A stretch of 64,000 nt of DNA from Crossiella sp. CA-258035 (GTDB lineage Bacteria; Actinomycetota; Actinomycetes; Mycobacteriales; Pseudonocardiaceae): contig NZ_CP116413.1 in assembly GCF_030064675.1 (NCBI RefSeq), forward strand, positions 3,380,001-3,444,000, given 5' to 3'. Below are positions 52,357 to 60,468 of the stretch, piece by piece; positions within the stretch are counted from its first letter, which is position 1; each line of letters starts with the position of its first letter. The notes beneath the pieces were generated by a model. That model had not been told where the DNA came from and did no database searches. It saw nothing but the letters and a program-made list of their open reading frames with translations. Made by a program: the position numbers and the translations under genes.

Positions 52357-52407
52357 GGTTGTCCGGTGTCGCGCCGACGGGGGTCGTACAACATGATCCG
52401 GACAACC
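52357..52407. repeat. 10-bp perfect inverted repeat just upstream of STAND gene
   Basis: GGTTGTCCGG (52357-52366) and CCGGACAACC (52398-52407) flank 31 nt, ending 22 bp before the start codon. It is well placed to bind a dimeric regulator, perhaps the protein's own HTH domain, or to fold in the mRNA leader. Confidence 0.6.
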
Positions 52408-52429
52408 CCGCTGCACGCTGGGGACTGGG

Positions 52430-55400
52430 ATGCCACGCACCGAACAACCGCTTGGACCGGGCGATGACGCCCTGACCAGCTTCGCCCGTGATCTTCGAGC
52501 CCTGCGCGCGGCCGCGGGCGGCCCGACCTACCGGGAGCTGGCCAGGCGCTCGCACTACTCGGCGACCACACTCGCCGATGCCGCCGGTGGCAAGCGCCTG
52601 CCGAGCCTGGCCGCCACCCTCGCCTTTGTCCGGGCCTGCTCCGGTGACGCCGGTGAATGGGAGAGCCGCTGGCACTCCGTGGCCGCCGAGCTCGCCCAGC
52701 CGCCCAGCCCGCGGGACCAGCCCGCGGTCCAGGAGTCCGACGCGCCCTACGTCGGGCTGGCCGCCTTCCAGACCGATGACGCGGACCGGTTCTTCGGCCG
52801 CGCCGACACCGTGCGGGAGCTGATCGGCCGCCTGGCCCAGCGGCGGTTCCTGGCCGTGTTCGGCGCCTCGGGGGCGGGCAAGTCCTCGCTGTTGCGGGCC
52901 GGGCTGATCGCCACCGTGCGCAAGGCGGAGCACCCGCCGCCGGTGCTGCTGATGACTCCCGGCAGGCAGCCGGTGGAGGAGTGCGCGGTGCAGCTGGCCG
53001 CGCTCACCGGCGAGTCCGCCGCGGTGCTGGGCGCGGAGCTCGCCGAGGGGCCCGAGCACCTGCACCTGCGGGTCCGCCAGGCCCTCGCCGACCGGCCGGA
53101 CGCCGAGCTGCTGCTGGTGGTGGACCAGTTCGAGGAGGTCTTCACCCTCTGCGCCGACCCGGCCGAACGCGAACGCTTCCTGGCCATGCTGCTCTACGCC
53201 ACCGCCGCGCCGACCAGCCGGATCCGGGTGGTGCTCGGCGTGCGCACCGACTTCTACACCCATTGCGCCGCGCACGCCGACCTGGTCGCCGCCATGCAGG
53301 ACGGGCAGGTGCTGCTCGGGCCGATGACCACCGAGCAGCTGCGCGAGGCGATCACCCGGCCCGCCCTGGACCGCGGCTACCGGCTGGAGAACGCGCTGGT
53401 GGCCACCGTGATGGCGGAGACGGCGGGCGAGCCGGGCGTGCTGCCGCTGGTCTCGCACGCCCTGCTGGAGACCTGGCGGCGGCGCAAGGGCACCACGCTG
53501 ACCTCCACCGGCTACCAGGCCGCGGGCGGCATCGCGCACGCCATCGCGCGCACCGCCGAGGGCACCTACGCCGAGTTCGACGCCGCCCAGCAGACCGTGG
53601 CCCGGCACCTGTTCCTGCGGCTGACCGCGCTCGGCGAGGGCACCGAGGACACCAAGCGCCGGGTCTACCACCGGGAGCTGGATGAGCACCCGGACACCGC
53701 GCACGTGGTCGACCGCCTGGTCGGGGCCCGGCTGGTCACCGCGGACCAGGACGGCCTGGAGATCAGCCACGAGGCGCTGATCCGCTGCTGGCCCCGGCTG
53801 CACGAGTGGCTGGCCGCCGACCGCGAGGGCCTGCGCGTGCACCGGCTGCTCACCGAGGCCACCGACACCTGGGAGTCACTGGACCGCGACCCGGCCGCGC
53901 TCTACCGAGGGGTCCGGCTGGCCGAGGCCAGCGTGTGGGCGGTGCACAACGCCGAGTCGATGTCCGCGCGGGAACGGGACTTCCTGCGCGCGGCCGAACA
54001 GGCGCGCGAGGACGAGGCGGCCGGGCAGCGGCGGCGGACCAGGCGGCTGCGGCAGCTGGTGGCCGCGGTGGTGGTGTTCGCGCTGCTGGCCTCGGCCACC
54101 GCGTTGCTGGCCCTGGACCAGCAGGCCACCGCGGAGCAGCAGCGTGACGACGCGACCTTCCGGCAGGTGCTGGCCGAGGCCGACCGGCTGGCCGAGAGCG
54201 ATCCGACGCTCTCCGCCCAGCTCACCCTGGCCGCGCACCGGATGCGCCCGGCGGATGAGACCGTGCACACCCGGCTGCTCAGCACCAGGGGCGCGCCGCT
54301 GGCCGACCTGCTGCCCGGCCACACCAACGAGGTCTACCAGACCGACTTCTCGGCCAACCAGAAGCTGCTGGCCACCACCGGCGACGACGGCACCGTCCGG
54401 CTGTGGGACGTGCGCGACCCGGCCAACGCCAAGCCCCTCGGCGAGCCGCTGCGCCCCGGCGGCGGCTGGCTGAGCACGGTCACCTTCGGCCGCGCCGACA
54501 CGCTGCTGGTCGCGGCGGGCAAGCAGGGCAAGGTCTTCCTGTGGGACATCACCGATCCCGCCAAGCCCAAGCCGTTGCCGGCCGAGCTGGCCAGCGAGGA
54601 CAGCCAGGTCAACCTGATCGCCTTCCAGCCCGGCACCCAGCGGCTGGCGGTGGCGCACGCCAACCGGGCGCTGCGGCTGTGGGACCTCAGCGATCTGGCC
54701 AAGCCGGTGTCGCTGGGCCGGAACATGGCCGGGACCATCGGCGAGGTGTGGGCGCTGGCGTTCAGCCCGGACGGCAAGACCCTGGCCACCGGCGGTGACG
54801 ACGGCCTGGTGCGGCTGTGGCAGGTCACCGGCACCGGGTTCCGGCCGCTGCGCGACCTCAGCGGCGCCACCGAGAGCGTCTACGCGGTGGTGTTCAGCCC
54901 CGACGGCAAGACCATCGCGGCGAGCAGCCGGGACGCCACCGTGCGGATGTGGCGAGCCGAGGACGGCAACCCGCTGGGCCGCCAGCTCACCGGGCACGTC
55001 GGGCCGGTGTGGAAGCTGACCTTCAACCACAACGGCTCGATCCTGGCCACGGTCGGCGCGGACGGGGTGGCGCAGCTGTGGAACACGGTCAACGGGTCCG
55101 CGGTGACCAAGCTGGGCCCGCCGCTGTCCGGCAGCGGCAGCGGGCTGTACGGGGTCGGCTTCAGCCCGGACGGCCGCACGCTGGCCACCGGCTCGGCCGA
55201 CGGCGTGGTGCGGCTGTGGAACCTGCCCTCGGCGCTGCTGCTGGGCCACCACGACCGGATCGACTCGGTCACCGTCAGCGCGGACGGACGGCTCACCGTC
55301 ACCGGCGGCAAGGACCAGAAGATCATCCTGTGGTCCGCGGTGGACGGCGCCCCGGTCCGGCTGCTGCACGAGCTGCCCGTGATCAACGAGCCGAGGGTGT

Positions 55401-56272
55401 GCACCGAGTGCTCGACGCAGACCCGGCTCAGCGCGGACGGCACCCTGCTCGCGGTGCTCAGCAACACCTCCCTGGTGCGGCTGTTCGACGTGCGCGACCC
55501 GGAGAAACCGGTGCTGCTGAGCAAGTTCAGCGTGCCCACCCGGTTCACCGTCCCGCTCGCGCTGAGCCCGGACGGCCGCACCCTCGCGGTGAACGACAAC
55601 GAGCTGGCCAGCAGGCTGTGGGACATCAGCAACCCGCGCGAGCCCCGGCCGCTGGGCGAGCTGACCGGCCACACCGCCGAGGTCACCACCCTGACCTACC
55701 GACCGGACGGCCGGCTGCTGGCCACCGCCAGCTACGACAAGACCGTCCGCCTGTGGGACGTCACCGACCCGCGGAACCCGGTGCCGCGCGGGGCGTTGAC
55801 CGCACCGGGCCAGGTCGACCGGCTGGCCTTCACCCCCGACGGCCGCACCCTGGCCGTGTCACACCGGGCCGAGACCATCAACCTCTGGCAGGTCACCGAC
55901 CCGGCGAAGCCCCAACCCCTCGGCACCCTGGCCGGCCACACCAAACCGGTCACCGGCCTGGCCTTCTCCACCGACGGCGCCACCCTGGCCACCGCCAGCA
56001 GCGACCGCTCGATCCGGCTGTGGCGGGTACGGGACCCGGCCCGCCCCAGCCCCATCGGCGGCCCGATCGGCACCGTGCACAACGTGGGTGTCGGCCTGCA
56101 CTTCCGGCCGGACGGCCGCAGCCTGATCGTCAGCGACGGCACGAACACCGCCAGGGTGCTGAACCTGGACATCGGGCAGGCGGTGGAGCGGATCTGCTCG
56201 GCGACCGGGCAGTTGACGGAGGAGCAGTGGCAGCGGCACCTGCCGGGGGTGCCCAGACAGAACACCTGCTGA
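52430..56272 (+). CDS. STAND NTPase with N-terminal HTH, one membrane helix and 14 WD40 repeats
   Basis: Residues about 15-85 form an HTH-like domain (ELARRSHYSATTLADAAGGK). The NTPase has P-loop GASGAGKSSLLRAGL (about 145), Walker B LLLVVDQFEEVF and an arginine-finger-like VVLGVRTDFY, with helical repeats to about 530. A single membrane helix follows (541-562, LVAAVVVFALLASATALLAL), so the C-terminal WD40 region (about 620-1270) may lie outside the cytoplasm. I count 14 repeats, enough for two seven-bladed propellers. Family members act as signal-dependent oligomerising switches, some in defence. ATG at 52430 follows GGGGACTGGG. Confidence 0.9.
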   Translation: MPRTEQPLGPGDDALTSFARDLRALRAAAGGPTYRELARRSHYSATTLADAAGGKRLPSLAATLAFVRACSGDAGEWESRWHSVAAELAQPPSPRDQPAVQESDAPYVGLAAFQTDDADRFFGRADTVRELIGRLAQRRFLAVFGASGAGKSSLLRAGLIATVRKAEHPPPVLLMTPGRQPVEECAVQLAALTGESAAVLGAELAEGPEHLHLRVRQALADRPDAELLLVVDQFEEVFTLCADPAERERFLAMLLYATAAPTSRIRVVLGVRTDFYTHCAAHADLVAAMQDGQVLLGPMTTEQLREAITRPALDRGYRLENALVATVMAETAGEPGVLPLVSHALLETWRRRKGTTLTSTGYQAAGGIAHAIARTAEGTYAEFDAAQQTVARHLFLRLTALGEGTEDTKRRVYHRELDEHPDTAHVVDRLVGARLVTADQDGLEISHEALIRCWPRLHEWLAADREGLRVHRLLTEATDTWESLDRDPAALYRGVRLAEASVWAVHNAESMSARERDFLRAAEQAREDEAAGQRRRTRRLRQLVAAVVVFALLASATALLALDQQATAEQQRDDATFRQVLAEADRLAESDPTLSAQLTLAAHRMRPADETVHTRLLSTRGAPLADLLPGHTNEVYQTDFSANQKLLATTGDDGTVRLWDVRDPANAKPLGEPLRPGGGWLSTVTFGRADTLLVAAGKQGKVFLWDITDPAKPKPLPAELASEDSQVNLIAFQPGTQRLAVAHANRALRLWDLSDLAKPVSLGRNMAGTIGEVWALAFSPDGKTLATGGDDGLVRLWQVTGTGFRPLRDLSGATESVYAVVFSPDGKTIAASSRDATVRMWRAEDGNPLGRQLTGHVGPVWKLTFNHNGSILATVGADGVAQLWNTVNGSAVTKLGPPLSGSGSGLYGVGFSPDGRTLATGSADGVVRLWNLPSALLLGHHDRIDSVTVSADGRLTVTGGKDQKIILWSAVDGAPVRLLHELPVINEPRVCTECSTQTRLSADGTLLAVLSNTSLVRLFDVRDPEKPVLLSKFSVPTRFTVPLALSPDGRTLAVNDNELASRLWDISNPREPRPLGELTGHTAEVTTLTYRPDGRLLATASYDKTVRLWDVTDPRNPVPRGALTAPGQVDRLAFTPDGRTLAVSHRAETINLWQVTDPAKPQPLGTLAGHTKPVTGLAFSTDGATLATASSDRSIRLWRVRDPARPSPIGGPIGTVHNVGVGLHFRPDGRSLIVSDGTNTARVLNLDIGQAVERICSATGQLTEEQWQRHLPGVPRQNTC

Positions 56273-56273
56273 C

Positions 56274-56294
56274 GGGGCGGCGCGGTACCGCCCC
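56274..56294. terminator. Hairpin between STAND and lipoprotein genes
   Basis: GGGGCGG and CCGCCCC form a perfect 7-bp stem with a 7-nt loop in the 36-nt gap between convergent genes; it should work in both directions. Confidence 0.6.
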
Positions 56295-56308
56295 AGTGCG
56301 CGGGCCAC

Positions 56309-57076
56309 TCAGTTCGCGCACCAGGCCGCGTCCACGATCCTCGCCGTCGCCGTCTCCGCGCGGTCGCCCAGGTGGTGGAAGGTGATCGTCACGGCCCGGC
56401 CCCCGGCGGTCACGCCTCCGGCGGTGAAGTCGGGTGCCGTGCCCCGGTGGCCCCAGACCTCGCGGCCGCAGGTGTTCGGCGGGCGGCGCAGACCGAGGCC
56501 GTCGCGCTTCATCTCGGCAAGTCGTTGCGGTGGCAGCAGGTTGCCGTGCAGCAGGGCGGTCCAGAACTTGTTCAGGTCGACGGCGGTGGTCACCGGGAAG
56601 TCGGTGCCGGAGAGGCCGAGCCGGTAGCCGATCCGGTTGGCGATCTCCGTCCCCATCGACCGGTCGGTGACGCGCTCGACGAGCTTGCCGAGCTCAGCGG
56701 ACCCGCCGGGACGCTGGAGCAGCTCGCGGACCGTGGCCCCGTTCTCGACGCGCTGGTCCAGCCGGACCCGGCCCTCGTGCACCAGCTGCATGACCACGGT
56801 GGCGGTGAACGTCTCGCTGCTGCCGCCGATGGGCACCCGCGCGTTGTCCGGCACCGGCTCGCCGAAGGCCGGATCGCCGGTGCCCGCGCGCAGGACCCGG
56901 GGACTGCGATCAAGATCGGTGATCACCACCTGGACACCGGGGATGCCTTCCCGGACGGCCGTGTCGAGCTGCTGTTGCAGAGGGTGCACCGTCGGCGGGG
57001 CGGGTAGCGGTGGCTGGGCGCAGGCGGACACGGCGAGCAGGGTGGCCGCGATCAGCGCGAGTCGGCGGGTGGTCAC
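56309..57076 (-). CDS. Beta-lactamase-fold lipoprotein lacking the catalytic SxxK motif
   Basis: A lipobox (VSACA, C19) precedes a penicillin-binding/beta-lactamase-like fold. Where active relatives read IGSxxKTFTATVVLQL, this protein reads IGGSSETFTATVVMQL, so the nucleophile Ser and Lys are Gly85 and Glu88. The middle of the domain that normally holds the YxN motif is shortened; a terminal GHRGT in place of HxG remains. At 255 residues it is smaller than the family norm (about 350). It is probably a pseudoenzyme that binds without hydrolysis. It overlaps the monooxygenase gene by 4 nt. Confidence 0.82.
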   Translation of the reverse strand: MTTRRLALIAATLLAVSACAQPPLPAPPTVHPLQQQLDTAVREGIPGVQVVITDLDRSPRVLRAGTGDPAFGEPVPDNARVPIGGSSETFTATVVMQLVHEGRVRLDQRVENGATVRELLQRPGGSAELGKLVERVTDRSMGTEIANRIGYRLGLSGTDFPVTTAVDLNKFWTALLHGNLLPPQRLAEMKRDGLGLRRPPNTCGREVWGHRGTAPDFTAGGVTAGGRAVTITFHHLGDRAETATARIVDAAWCAN

Positions 57077-58584
57077 CGGCGGGCCTCGCCGACCCAGCGG
57101 GTGAGGGCGGCCGAGAGTGCTTGGCGGGCAACGGGATCCAGCTCGTCGGCGGCCCAGGCGACGTAGCCGTCCGGGCGGATGAGCAGGGCGGCCGGCGCGT
57201 TCGGGCAGCGGGCGGTGATGACGTCCACCCGGTCTGTCCACTGTGGAATGAGCGCTGGGTCCTCGTCGCCGGTGAGGTTCAGCAGCAGGGGCCGTCCGGT
57301 CCTGGCCAGTTCGGCCACGCGAGGGCCGTCGAGGTCCAGGTCGGGGACAAAACGGCCGGACAGCGGATGGGTATCGCCGGTGTCGTAACGGATGTCCGAG
57401 CCCGCGATCAGCTCGGCCAGGTGGCGCACGGTGCTCGGGTGGCCGAGCAGTTCGCCGAACAGCTCGCGCAGCGCGGTGACCTCCGCGCCGGGGGCCAGCA
57501 GCGCGGACTGGGCCTGGGACAGCAGGCTCACCCGGAGGGCGGCCGGGCGGCGTTCGGACTCGTAGCTGTCCAGCAGGCCGGGCGGGGCCTGGCCGCGCAG
57601 TGCGGCGGCGAGCTTCCAGCCCAGGTTCACCGCGTCGGTCAGGCCGATGTTGAGGCCCTGCCCGCCCGCGGCGAAGACGTGCGCGGCGTCGCCGACCAGG
57701 AACACCCGGCCCTGCCGGTACCGGTCGGCGACCCGGGTGTGGCTGCCGGGGAGCCTGCGCAGCAGGGTGCCGCCGGGGGCCGGGCGCAGTGGCAGGTCCG
57801 CGCCGAGCACTCGGCGGGCGCTGGCCTGGAGCTCGGCCAGGGTCATCGGGTCCTCGGCAGGCGGCTGGTCCCATTCGGCGGTGCTGACGATCGCGGGCTG
57901 ACCGGGCAGTGGGGCGTAGGAGAAGCCGCCGTGTTCGGTGCGCACCGGCAGGAACGGCCGCACCACGCCAAATCCGGGCACGTGCAGGGCGCCGGTGGCC
58001 GCATCGACCCAGTCCGCGGGCACCTCGGCGTGGGCGGTCCTGCTGGTGGCGCGGTCCTGCGCGAGGCCGGGGAAGCCGATGCCGAGCAGCTTGCGCACGA
58101 CGCTGTGCGCGCCGTCCGCGCCGACCAGGTAGCGGGCGGTGAGCTGGTAGCCGCCCTCCGGTCCGTCGACCTCGACGGTGACGCCGTCCTCGTCCTGGGT
58201 CAGGCCGGTGATCCGGTGCCCCCAGCGGATCTCCGCGCCCAGCTCCGCCGCCCGGTCGGTCAGCACGCCGACGATCTTCTGCTGTGGCGCGGGCAGGTTG
58301 TGCACCGGGCTGGGGGACAGGCCGCTGAGGTCGAGGGGCAGGGCGGCGAACATGAAGTAGCCGTTGTTGGGGCGCGGTGGTTCCGGGCTGCCGGTCAGCG
58401 GCTCGTGCAGCCCCCGGTGGTCCACCAGCCGGACCACCTGACCGAGCAGTCCGTTGGCCTTGGGTTCCTGGCTGGGTTCGGGCAGGCTCTCCAGCACCAC
58501 CGACCGGATCCCGGCCAGGCCCAGCTCGGCGGCCAGCATCAGCCCGTTCGGGCCGCCCCCGGCGATCACCACGTCCACCGTCAT
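57073..58584 (-). CDS. FAD-dependent aromatic monooxygenase (Rox/TetX-like class A)
   Basis: The FAD motif VVIAGGGPNGLMLAAEL, the middle motif LVGADGAHSVVRKLLGI and the GD motif VFLVGDAAHVFAAGGQGLNIG (in part) are intact. The C-terminal 110 residues form the thioredoxin-like domain typical of this class. Relatives hydroxylate polyketide antibiotics, rifamycins or phenols, sometimes for resistance. The ATG start overlaps the TetR stop (TGATG), and the 3' end overlaps the dead beta-lactamase-like lipoprotein. The TetR operator pair suggests induction by the substrate. Confidence 0.92.
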   Translation of the reverse strand: MTVDVVIAGGGPNGLMLAAELGLAGIRSVVLESLPEPSQEPKANGLLGQVVRLVDHRGLHEPLTGSPEPPRPNNGYFMFAALPLDLSGLSPSPVHNLPAPQQKIVGVLTDRAAELGAEIRWGHRITGLTQDEDGVTVEVDGPEGGYQLTARYLVGADGAHSVVRKLLGIGFPGLAQDRATSRTAHAEVPADWVDAATGALHVPGFGVVRPFLPVRTEHGGFSYAPLPGQPAIVSTAEWDQPPAEDPMTLAELQASARRVLGADLPLRPAPGGTLLRRLPGSHTRVADRYRQGRVFLVGDAAHVFAAGGQGLNIGLTDAVNLGWKLAAALRGQAPPGLLDSYESERRPAALRVSLLSQAQSALLAPGAEVTALRELFGELLGHPSTVRHLAELIAGSDIRYDTGDTHPLSGRFVPDLDLDGPRVAELARTGRPLLLNLTGDEDPALIPQWTDRVDVITARCPNAPAALLIRPDGYVAWAADELDPVARQALSAALTRWVGEARR

Positions 58585-59210
58585 CACGCATCCCCCTTGG
58601 CGGGCACGGGCAACCCGGCCCGGATGTGGTCGAACACCTCGTCCAGCACCGGGACCACCGAGCCGAGCGGATCGGCGCGCAGCCACTGGGCCACCGCCAC
58701 CGAGCTGCCCGCGCCGACCACGGCCGCGACCAGCCGCGGGTACACCTCCTCCGCCCCGAGCCCGGCCCGTTCGGCGATCGCCGCGGCCAGTTCCTCCTGG
58801 GCCAGCAGGTTCGCCCGCTGCACCTCGGCCTGCACCGCGGGCACCGCCAGCACCGCGCGCAACCCACTCAGCCAGCGCTCGTCCCGTTCCGGTTCCGGTC
58901 CGGCCACCGGCGGGGTGGCGTACTGGGCGCGCACCACCTCGGTCAGCGCGGTCCACAGCGGTTCCGCCGCCGGTCGTTCGCGCAGCTCGGCCGCGATCCG
59001 CAGGCCGCGGTCCAGCTGGCTGGCCGCGACCGCCTCGGCCTTGCCGCCGAAGTAGTTGCGGAAGGTGCGCACCGAGACGTCCGCCTCCGCGGCGATGTCC
59101 TCGATGGTCACCGACTCCCAGCCCCGCGCCACGGTCAGCCGGATCGCGGCCTGGCTCAGCGCGAGCCGGGTCTGCCGCTTCTTCCGCTCGCGCAACCCCA
59201 GGTCATCCAT
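58584..59210 (-). CDS. TetR-family regulator heading the monooxygenase operon
   Basis: The helix-turn-helix begins at LRERKKRQTRLALSQAAIRL and continues through IAAEADVSVRTFRNYFGGKA. I choose ATG at 59210 (MDDLGLRERKK) over the upstream TTG at 59237 because the extra codons run through a palindromic operator and do not resemble the family. The C-terminal domain (VEEVYPRLVAAVVGAGSSVA region) should bind an aromatic or drug-like ligand. It is first in a three-gene operon and probably represses it. Confidence 0.9.
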   Translation of the reverse strand: MDDLGLRERKKRQTRLALSQAAIRLTVARGWESVTIEDIAAEADVSVRTFRNYFGGKAEAVAASQLDRGLRIAAELRERPAAEPLWTALTEVVRAQYATPPVAGPEPERDERWLSGLRAVLAVPAVQAEVQRANLLAQEELAAAIAERAGLGAEEVYPRLVAAVVGAGSSVAVAQWLRADPLGSVVPVLDEVFDHIRAGLPVPAKGDA

Positions 59211-59230
59211 GGCAGCCACGCTAGCAAAGC

Positions 59231-59262
59231 TTGCCAAAAAGGCAAAGTTGCCGTCACGGCAA
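59231..59262. promoter_or_regulatory. Twin TetR operators TTGCC-N5-GGCAA
   Basis: Two 15-bp palindromes with identical arms, TTGCCaaaaaGGCAA (59231-59245) and TTGCCgtcacGGCAA (59248-59262), are centred 17 bp apart just upstream of the TetR start. They are a near-ideal pair for two repressor dimers. Confidence 0.85.
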
Positions 59263-59361
59263 GATCACTGTGGCAGTCGGAACTCGCTCGCGGACCGTTC
59301 CCGCCCTCCCGTAGCGTCGGCACCGCGGCCCCCCGGCCCCGCGATCTGTGAAGGAGCACCC

Positions 59362-59877
59362 GTGGACCAGCTGGCCCTGCCCCTGCGACTGACCGGCCAC
59401 GGCCTGGTCCTGCGCGAGTGGGCGGACACCGACCACCAGGCCATGATCGACGTGCTGGACAGCCCCGAGGTCGCGCGGAACACCCCGGTGCCGTTCCCGT
59501 TCGACCCGGTGGCGTACCTGGCGATGATCCGCCGCACCCGCGCCGAGGACGGCCGCCTGCACCTGGCCATCACCACCGACGGCGAGACCCCGCTCGGCTT
59601 GGCCTTCCTGGCCCCGGCCCGGGCCGAGGCCGGGTACGTCATCGGCCGCGCGCACCGCGGTCAGGGCCTGGCCGTGCGCACCACCCGGCTGCTCACCGAG
59701 TTCGGCCACCACACCCTGGGCCTGCCGGAGCTGCGCCTGCGCATCCGCACCGACAACGCGCCCAGTCAGGGCGTCGCCCGCGCCGCCGGGTACCAGCTCG
59801 TGGAAGGCGAGCCCGAACGGCTGGAACGCGGTGGCGAGGTCGCGTTCCTGGAGGTCTGGCGTCACCGCTCGGACTGA
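59362..59877 (+). CDS. GNAT-family N-acetyltransferase (RimJ/RimL-like)
   Basis: The 171-residue protein begins in the RimJ/RimL manner (LRLTGHGLVLREWADTDHQA), contains the acetyl-CoA loop AHRGQGLAVRTTRLLTEF (pattern RGxG) and ends with LRLRIRTDNAPSQGVARAAG. It probably acetylates an amino group on a small molecule or protein N-terminus. GTG at 59362 has AAGGAG at ideal spacing. Its 3' end overlaps the convergent MarR gene by 16 nt. Confidence 0.9.
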   Translation: MDQLALPLRLTGHGLVLREWADTDHQAMIDVLDSPEVARNTPVPFPFDPVAYLAMIRRTRAEDGRLHLAITTDGETPLGLAFLAPARAEAGYVIGRAHRGQGLAVRTTRLLTEFGHHTLGLPELRLRIRTDNAPSQGVARAAGYQLVEGEPERLERGGEVAFLEVWRHRSD

Positions 59878-60407
59878 TCCGCCAGGGTCTGCTCCAGCCG
59901 AGCGAGGATGCCGGTCAGCGTCGCGCGCTCGGCGCCGGTGAGCGTGCCGATCAGCTCCGCCTCGTGCTCGAGCAGTTGGCGCACAGTGGTTTCCACCAGG
60001 TTGTGCCCGGCCTCGGTGAGCCGGACCGCGACCGCGCGGTGCGAGGCAGTGGACGGTGACCTGGCCACCAGACCGGCCTGCTCGGCGCGGGCCACCCGCT
60101 GGGAGACCGCGCCCGCGGTGATCAGCGTCCGGCGGGTGATCTCCTTGGTGGTCAGCTCATACGGCGGACCGGCCCGCCGGATCACGCTGAGCAGGTCCAA
60201 AGTGGACGGATCGATGCCGAGCGCGGCCAGGGTCCGCCGCCGGTCATCGGCCAGGATCTTGGCGATCCGCCAGACCGGCGTGATGATCTCGATGGACTCG
60301 GTGCGCACCCCCGGCAGCTCGCGCTGCCAGGCCGCGGCGATGTCGGCCGCGGGCCACCGGGAGTTCGAGCCCAGCGGGTAACTCTCGGTCTCGTTGGACA
60401 CGTGCAC
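59862..60407 (-). CDS. MarR-family regulator
   Basis: The winged helix (LTTKEITRRTLITAGAVSQR, then VARAEQAGLVARSPSTASHR) with the wing basic residues is typical of MarR proteins; the N-terminal dimer region is somewhat extended (IEIITPVWRIAKILADDRRR). It is divergent from the SDR gene and a near-perfect palindrome sits in the gap, so it is that gene's likely repressor. The GTG start at 60407 lacks a clear Shine-Dalgarno. Confidence 0.9.
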   Translation of the reverse strand: MHVSNETESYPLGSNSRWPAADIAAAWQRELPGVRTESIEIITPVWRIAKILADDRRRTLAALGIDPSTLDLLSVIRRAGPPYELTTKEITRRTLITAGAVSQRVARAEQAGLVARSPSTASHRAVAVRLTEAGHNLVETTVRQLLEHEAELIGTLTGAERATLTGILARLEQTLADQSER

Positions 60408-60428
60408 CGTCCCTTGCTACGTTCAGCG

Positions 60429-60440
60429 CTAAACGTTTAG
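60429..60440. promoter_or_regulatory. MarR operator CTAAACGTTTAG
   Basis: The perfect 12-bp palindrome extends to a near-perfect 20-bp AGCGCTAAACGTTTAGAGCT. It lies in the 61-bp divergent gap between the MarR and SDR genes. Confidence 0.78.
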
Positions 60441-60468
60441 AGCTAAATATAGCAGAGGGGGATCTGAC

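Larger units (their letters stand above)
52087..52429. other. 343-nt gene-free stretch with two inverted repeats
   Basis: The gap between the cellulase and the STAND gene holds two perfect inverted repeats (listed separately) and a possible 25-codon tail (52094-52168, ending in LAIRLIDGA and a stop) that reads like the end of a lost gene. TCTAAT at 52343-52348 may be a -10 element. No full gene is visible. Confidence 0.6.
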
